A DNA stretch of 18,002 nucleotides from Eubacteriales bacterium (GTDB taxonomy: Bacteria; Bacillota; Clostridia; Christensenellales; CAG-138): NCBI GenBank assembly GCA_030695285.1, contig JAUYTF010000008.1, positions 1 through 18,002 of the forward strand. The letters run 5' to 3'. The notes below the pieces were generated by a model. It was not told the origin of the DNA and did no database searches. It saw nothing but the letters and a program-made list of their open reading frames with translations. Positions 14,388-18,002 of this stretch are shown here, one piece after another; the stretch's first letter is position 1, and every line of letters begins with the position of its first letter. Both the position numbers and the translations under genes were made by a program.

Positions 14388-15563
14388 ATGGATTACGCAA
14401 AAGAGTCCCTCCGCCTGCACAAGGAATGGAAGGGCAAAATCGAAGTTAAGGCCACTGTACCGGTCGCCACGCGCGAAGACCTCTCTCTGGCGTATACGCC
14501 GGGTGTGGCGCAGCCGTGCCTCGAGATCGAGAAAGACGTCAACCTCAGCTATGAACTCACCCGCCGCTGGAATCTCTGCGCCGTGGTGACGGACGGCACC
14601 GCCGTGCTGGGCCTCGGCGACATCGGCCCGGAGGCGGGCATGCCGGTCATGGAGGGCAAGTGCGTGCTCTTCAAGGCCTTTGGCGACGTGGATGCCTTCC
14701 CGCTCTGCGTCAAGAGCAAGGAGGTGGACGACATCGTCAACGTGGTCTATCTCATCAGCGGCAGCTTCGGCGGCATCAATCTCGAAGTCATCTCCGCCCC
14801 GCGTTGCTTTGAGATCGAGCGCAAACTCAAGGAAAAGTGCGATATCCCGATCTTTCATGACGACCAGCATGGCACCGCCGTGGTTACCCTCGCGGGGCTC
14901 ATCAATGCCCTCAAGGTGGTCGGCAAGAAGAAGGAAGACATCAAGATCGTCATCAACGGCGCGGGAGCTGCTGCCATCAGCGTGACCAAGCTCCTGCTTT
15001 CGGACGGCTTTACAGATGTGACTCTGTGCGACCGCGCGGGCATCATCTGCGAAGGCCGCAAAGAGGGCATGAACTGGATCAAGGAGGAGATGGCGCTCAT
15101 CACCAACCGCGAAAAACGGCAGGGTTCGCTTGCCGATGCGATGCAGGGCGCGGATGTGTTCATTGGCGTTTCCGCACCCAAGATGGTCAGCGTGGACATG
15201 GTTAAGCGCATGGCAAAGGATCCGATCGTATTTGCCTGCGCAAACCCCACGCCGGAGATCTTCCCGGATGAGGCGAGAGAGGGCGGAGCCGCCGTCATCG
15301 CGACCGGCAGAAGCGACTTCCCCAACCAGATCAACAATGTGCTGGCGTTCCCGGGCATCTTCCGCGGTACGTTTGACGTGCGCGCGAGCGACATCAACGA
15401 CGAGATGAAGATCGCGGCTGCCTACGCGCTCGCGGGGTTGATTTCGGATGCGGAGTGCACGGCGGACTACATCATCCCCAAGGCATTTGACCCGCGTGTG
15501 GGCAAGGCGGTTGCGGCAGCGGTTGCTGAAGCTGCCAGAAAGAGCGGAGTCGCGCGCATCTAA
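14388..15563 (+). CDS. Malic enzyme (oxaloacetate-decarboxylating), short bacterial form
   Basis: This enzyme oxidatively decarboxylates malate to pyruvate with NAD+ or NADP+. The 391-aa length is the stand-alone bacterial form, without the phosphotransacetylase-like tail of MaeB. AAGGAG precedes ATG 14388. Motifs include LAYTPGVAQPC (catalytic Tyr), TDGTAVLGLGDIGPEAGMPVM, KSKEVDDIVN (catalytic Lys), PIFHDDQHGTAVV (metal-binding Asp pair), the nucleotide loop INGAGAAAISV and CANPTPEIFPDE. Cofactor choice cannot be read safely. Together with the Ldh_2 gene it could interconvert malate, pyruvate and lactate or oxaloacetate, balancing redox in a fermenter. Confidence 0.93.
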   Translation: MDYAKESLRLHKEWKGKIEVKATVPVATREDLSLAYTPGVAQPCLEIEKDVNLSYELTRRWNLCAVVTDGTAVLGLGDIGPEAGMPVMEGKCVLFKAFGDVDAFPLCVKSKEVDDIVNVVYLISGSFGGINLEVISAPRCFEIERKLKEKCDIPIFHDDQHGTAVVTLAGLINALKVVGKKKEDIKIVINGAGAAAISVTKLLLSDGFTDVTLCDRAGIICEGRKEGMNWIKEEMALITNREKRQGSLADAMQGADVFIGVSAPKMVSVDMVKRMAKDPIVFACANPTPEIFPDEAREGGAAVIATGRSDFPNQINNVLAFPGIFRGTFDVRASDINDEMKIAAAYALAGLISDAECTADYIIPKAFDPRVGKAVAAAVAEAARKSGVARI

Positions 15564-15586
15564 GCGCAAATCGCGAAACACAAATG

Positions 15587-15630
15587 AGGCGACGGCTGTA
15601 AGCTTTGGCGGACGGTTGTCGCCTTCTTTC
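15587..15630 (+). terminator. Probable terminator after malic enzyme
   Basis: AGGCGAC (15587-15593) pairs with GTCGCCT (15618-15624), followed by TCTTTC. The 24-nt loop and interrupted T tract make it a modest candidate, but it stands at the end of the operon and before a new promoter. Confidence 0.45.
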
Positions 15631-15670
15631 GCGGCGCTCAGCAACGGTAAAAAAGAATTCGGCGCGAAAG

Positions 15671-15699
15671 ATGACAAACGCCGGAATAACCGATATAAT
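15671..15699 (+). promoter_or_regulatory. Promoter of the diguanylate cyclase gene
   Basis: ATGACA (15671-15676) is followed after 17 nt by a perfect TATAAT (15694-15699). The transcript would start near 15706, with an A-rich leader of about 78 nt. Confidence 0.65.
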
Positions 15700-15783
15700 T
15701 CAGACTAGCATTCAAAAAAACAAACACAATAAACCAATCTATTTATTTTCTCCAAACGCTGATCAAGAGAAGGGCGGGTTACC

Positions 15784-17775
15784 GTGCAACAGGGCGAAAA
15801 AAAACGCATCACCCTGGAAAAAATCCTGCGGCATTTCGGCTTTCCGCTGTTTGCGGCAGTCGTGCTTCTGGTCACGTTTTTCATCACGCAAGGGCAGATG
15901 GCAAAAGAACTGCGCAAAGGCACCTATCAAATCCTCTGGGATGCGACGCGACAGCAATGTATCTCGCTGGAGCAGTATATTGGCCTTCTCGCTACGCGCG
16001 TGCAGCTCATCGCGCACTACGACGCGGATACCGGACCCAATACGCTGGTTGAGTCGCTGCGCACCGAGCTGCGGCAAAGCGCGGCGGATGTGGAGATCGG
16101 CTTTGCAAACACGATGGGTGACTTGCTCTACAGCGACCAGCTGCATCAGAACGTCAGCGACCTAGACTGGTTCTTGCGAAGCCTTAACGGAGAGACCGTC
16201 GTGACCATATGCACGCAAAACAAAGACGACGGGCTGGCCGATGTGCTCGTTTCCGCCCATGTAAACCCGCATTCCGGCGCGAACGGCGTGCTGTTTGCAA
16301 CGCTGAGCAACCGAAATTTCGCAGCCCAGCTGCATACGCTCGCCTATGAGGGAAGAGCGCACTCCTTTGTTTGCGATGCCAAAGGCACCGTGCTATTTGT
16401 GGAACGGGGCGGAAGCATCATCAAGCCCGGCGACCAGATTCAGGCGCTGATCAACGATCAGGCGCTCAACAAAGGCGTTACCGTGGATGACCTGAAAACG
16501 ATCTTGCAGCAAGACCAGATCGTCACGTTTCGTTTCAGCGCTGCAGGCAAGGGCTATTACGCTGTTTGTGAGAGCTTGCCTGAATACGGCTGGTTTGTTT
16601 TCTCCGTTGCTTCAAGCGATGTGGCGGATACGATTGCGCGGCAGGTCAGCATGCAGCAGATGGGCATGCTGCTCATCATTCTGCTCGTTGGCGTCGCGAT
16701 GGCGGCGCAGGCATATGAGCACGAGCGCGTCGCGGTGGAGAAGCTGTTGGCGGACAAAGAATTGCTGCAGCAAAGCGCGCAGCGGTATCAGTTGATCACG
16801 CGGCTTTCCAATGAGGTGCTGTTCCAAATACGGCTGGACACAGGCGAGATTTCGTTTAACGATAGCTTTGAGGCCATGTTCGGGTTTCAGCCGCCCGCTT
16901 GTACGGTAGACGACCTGGAGAGTTGCACCAGTCTCTTTTATGAGCTGGATTGGCAGGTGTTTACGTGTCTCATCAACCAGCTGCGCGCCGGAGAAGCGGA
17001 GGCGCGCGAGGAGCTCCGCATGGTCAACTCCCGTAACGTCGTGCGCTGGAAGCGCGCGGAGATCTTCTCCGTTTACGACCAGAGCGGGCATGCGGTGCAG
17101 CTCGTGGGTAAAATTGTGGATATCCATCGGCAGAAGCAGTCGCTGCAGCGGCTGATTCGCCAGGCGGACAGCGAGCCGCTGACGGGCCTTCTCAACCGCG
17201 GCGCGATGGAACGAAACGTCAAAGGCTTTCTTCAGGGCGAGGGCCTTGGCGGAAGGCACGCGCTACTGATGATGGATTTTGACAATTTCAAGTCCGTCAA
17301 CGATACCCTCGGCCACGCGAAGGGAGATACGCTGCTCGTCTCGTTTGCGGTGGCGATGCGGCGGCTCTTCCGCGCGGGCGATTATCTATCCCGCATTGGC
17401 GGAGATGAGTATATGGTGTTTATCAAAAACATCGGCGAAGACGGCGTGGCGCTGGACAAGACGGAGGCGCTGCGGGAAGAGATGGTCGTTCTCAGCAGAA
17501 AGATCAAAATTCCTGTGTCGGTCAGCGTCGGCATCGCCGTGTATGACCGCGACGGGGAAACGTTTGAAAAACTCTATCATGCCGCGGACGAGGCGCTCTA
17601 TCAGGTAAAGCGAGGCGGGAAGAACGCGGTCTGCTTCTTCTCTGTACCGCAGGATGTTCCGCAGAACGGGGTGGGAACGCTGCCGGATGAAGGCGACGAG
17701 ATTTGCGACATCGACGGGATGTGCACCAACAAAGAAGGACAGGCGGAGCTGGCAAAACAGCAGGCGGAAAAATAA
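15784..17775 (+). CDS. Membrane-bound diguanylate cyclase, Cache-like sensor + PAS + GGDEF
   Basis: This is a 663-aa sensor that would make cyclic di-GMP from GTP. It starts at GTG 15784, with AAGGG (15770-15774) 9 nt upstream. The first helix is at about 19-37. An extracytoplasmic region of about 250 residues follows, likely a double Cache ligand sensor. A second helix lies at about 292-311, then a short coiled segment, a PAS-like domain (about 336-450) and the GGDEF domain (about 464-620). The cyclase appears active: MDFDNFKSVNDTLGH holds the metal and base-contact residues, and GGDEY (539-543) is the signature loop. RAGD (530-533) sits exactly five residues before it, as in an inhibitory I-site. 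The acidic 40-residue tail has two Cys. No EAL or HD-GYP partner is in the window. It has its own promoter and terminator. A link to polysaccharide output is possible but not shown. Confidence 0.92.
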   Translation: MQQGEKKRITLEKILRHFGFPLFAAVVLLVTFFITQGQMAKELRKGTYQILWDATRQQCISLEQYIGLLATRVQLIAHYDADTGPNTLVESLRTELRQSAADVEIGFANTMGDLLYSDQLHQNVSDLDWFLRSLNGETVVTICTQNKDDGLADVLVSAHVNPHSGANGVLFATLSNRNFAAQLHTLAYEGRAHSFVCDAKGTVLFVERGGSIIKPGDQIQALINDQALNKGVTVDDLKTILQQDQIVTFRFSAAGKGYYAVCESLPEYGWFVFSVASSDVADTIARQVSMQQMGMLLIILLVGVAMAAQAYEHERVAVEKLLADKELLQQSAQRYQLITRLSNEVLFQIRLDTGEISFNDSFEAMFGFQPPACTVDDLESCTSLFYELDWQVFTCLINQLRAGEAEAREELRMVNSRNVVRWKRAEIFSVYDQSGHAVQLVGKIVDIHRQKQSLQRLIRQADSEPLTGLLNRGAMERNVKGFLQGEGLGGRHALLMMDFDNFKSVNDTLGHAKGDTLLVSFAVAMRRLFRAGDYLSRIGGDEYMVFIKNIGEDGVALDKTEALREEMVVLSRKIKIPVSVSVGIAVYDRDGETFEKLYHAADEALYQVKRGGKNAVCFFSVPQDVPQNGVGTLPDEGDEICDIDGMCTNKEGQAELAKQQAEK

Positions 17776-17787
17776 ACATAACAAACG

Positions 17788-17821
17788 AGAACCTCCGAAT
17801 ATTGCTCGGAGGTTCTTTATT
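17788..17821 (+). terminator. Strong intrinsic terminator, probably bidirectional
   Basis: An 11-bp perfect stem, AGAACCTCCGA (17788-17798) with TCGGAGGTTCT (17806-17816), has a 7-nt loop and is followed by TTATTAT. It ends the diguanylate cyclase message. It may also serve the convergent YitT-type gene, together with the small hairpin CAGGGC-GTA-GCCCTG at 17850-17864. Confidence 0.9.
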
Positions 17822-17874
17822 ATGCGCTTGAATTCTAAACGTCAAGGTACAGGGCGTAGCCCTGAAAAACACCT

Positions 17875-18002
17875 TTACTCCATCGACTTAAACCCTTCCC
17901 CATGCACCTCCGTTGCGTCGGTAACGAAGATGAACGCCTGCCTGTCGATCTGCTTGATTGCCTTGAGCGTCTGCGCGAACGAACTGCGCCGCACGACCAG
18001 CA
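17875..18002 (-). CDS. YitT-family membrane protein, C-terminal fragment (DUF2179 domain)
   Basis: Only the last 42 codons lie in the window; the gene continues past the right edge. The minus-strand reading ends in TAA (17877-17875). The segment LVVRRSSFAQTLKAIKQI and then AFIFVTDATEVHGEGF match the DUF2179 domain that closes YitT-type proteins, whose ending is usually D..AFv.vtd..EV.GeGF. Full-length members have five or six N-terminal membrane helices, which cannot be seen here. Function in the family is unknown. Confidence 0.8.
   Translation of the reverse strand, partial: LVVRRSSFAQTLKAIKQIDRQAFIFVTDATEVHGEGFKSME

Noticed and set aside
13929..15677. 582-codon open frame on the minus strand
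   Set aside because: It lies wholly antisense to the Ldh_2 and malic enzyme genes, whose motifs are unmistakable. The translation has no domain pattern and is rich in Arg, His and Asp as expected of a GC-rich shadow frame.
17841..17870. Hairpin CAGGGC-GTA-GCCCTG as a separate terminator
   Set aside because: On the plus strand it is followed by A residues and on the minus strand by no T-run. It may assist termination but does not qualify alone.

Overview
The window looks like a chromosomal piece of a GC-rich member of the Bacillota, probably Clostridia. This is inferred from a GlpP-type antiterminator, a YitT/DUF2179-type membrane protein, purine-rich AGGAGG-like ribosome sites, and lipoprotein and Sec signals of Gram-positive style. 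I could not run any search, so all family names rest on motifs read by eye. No tRNA, rRNA, CRISPR array, IS element or phage gene is visible.

Region 1 (1-5672, plus strand) is a cell-envelope polysaccharide block. It begins with a terminator-like hairpin, a promoter and one or two very small ORFs (192-347 and 383-517). A large membrane-anchored protein A follows, read as signal peptide, discoidin-like module, PIG-L/LmbE-like module, two membrane helices and a NAGPA phosphodiester-glycosidase domain. Next come a 47-bp tandem repeat, a GT14 (core-2/I-branching type) glycosyltransferase, a Wzy/O-antigen-ligase-like membrane protein and a strong terminator.

Region 2 (5690-9851) holds a CapA-type lipoprotein on the minus strand. 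Divergent from it is protein B, a full-length paralogue of protein A. The intergenic region has two promoters and overlapping inverted repeats, and B appears to be read from a nearly leaderless transcript.

Region 3 (9852-12336) carries nagA (GlcNAc-6-phosphate deacetylase, with a leader of about 200 nt) and nagB (glucosamine-6-phosphate deaminase). They feed amino sugar into glycolysis.

Region 4 (12351-15630) has a GlpP-like RNA-binding antiterminator on the minus strand. Divergent from it is an operon of an Ldh_2-family malate/lactate dehydrogenase and a malic enzyme. That operon has a near-consensus promoter and a leader containing a terminator-like hairpin.

Region 5 (15671-18002) has a membrane-bound Cache-PAS-GGDEF diguanylate cyclase with its own promoter and terminator, then the C-terminal end of a YitT-family protein entering from the right edge on the minus strand.

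The most interesting content is the A/B pair. Both join an apparently decaying deacetylase fold to a phosphodiester glycosidase in one membrane protein, and they sit among glycan polymerisation genes and GlcNAc catabolic genes. A working picture, which is inference, is a module that makes, trims and recycles a GlcNAc-containing surface polymer.
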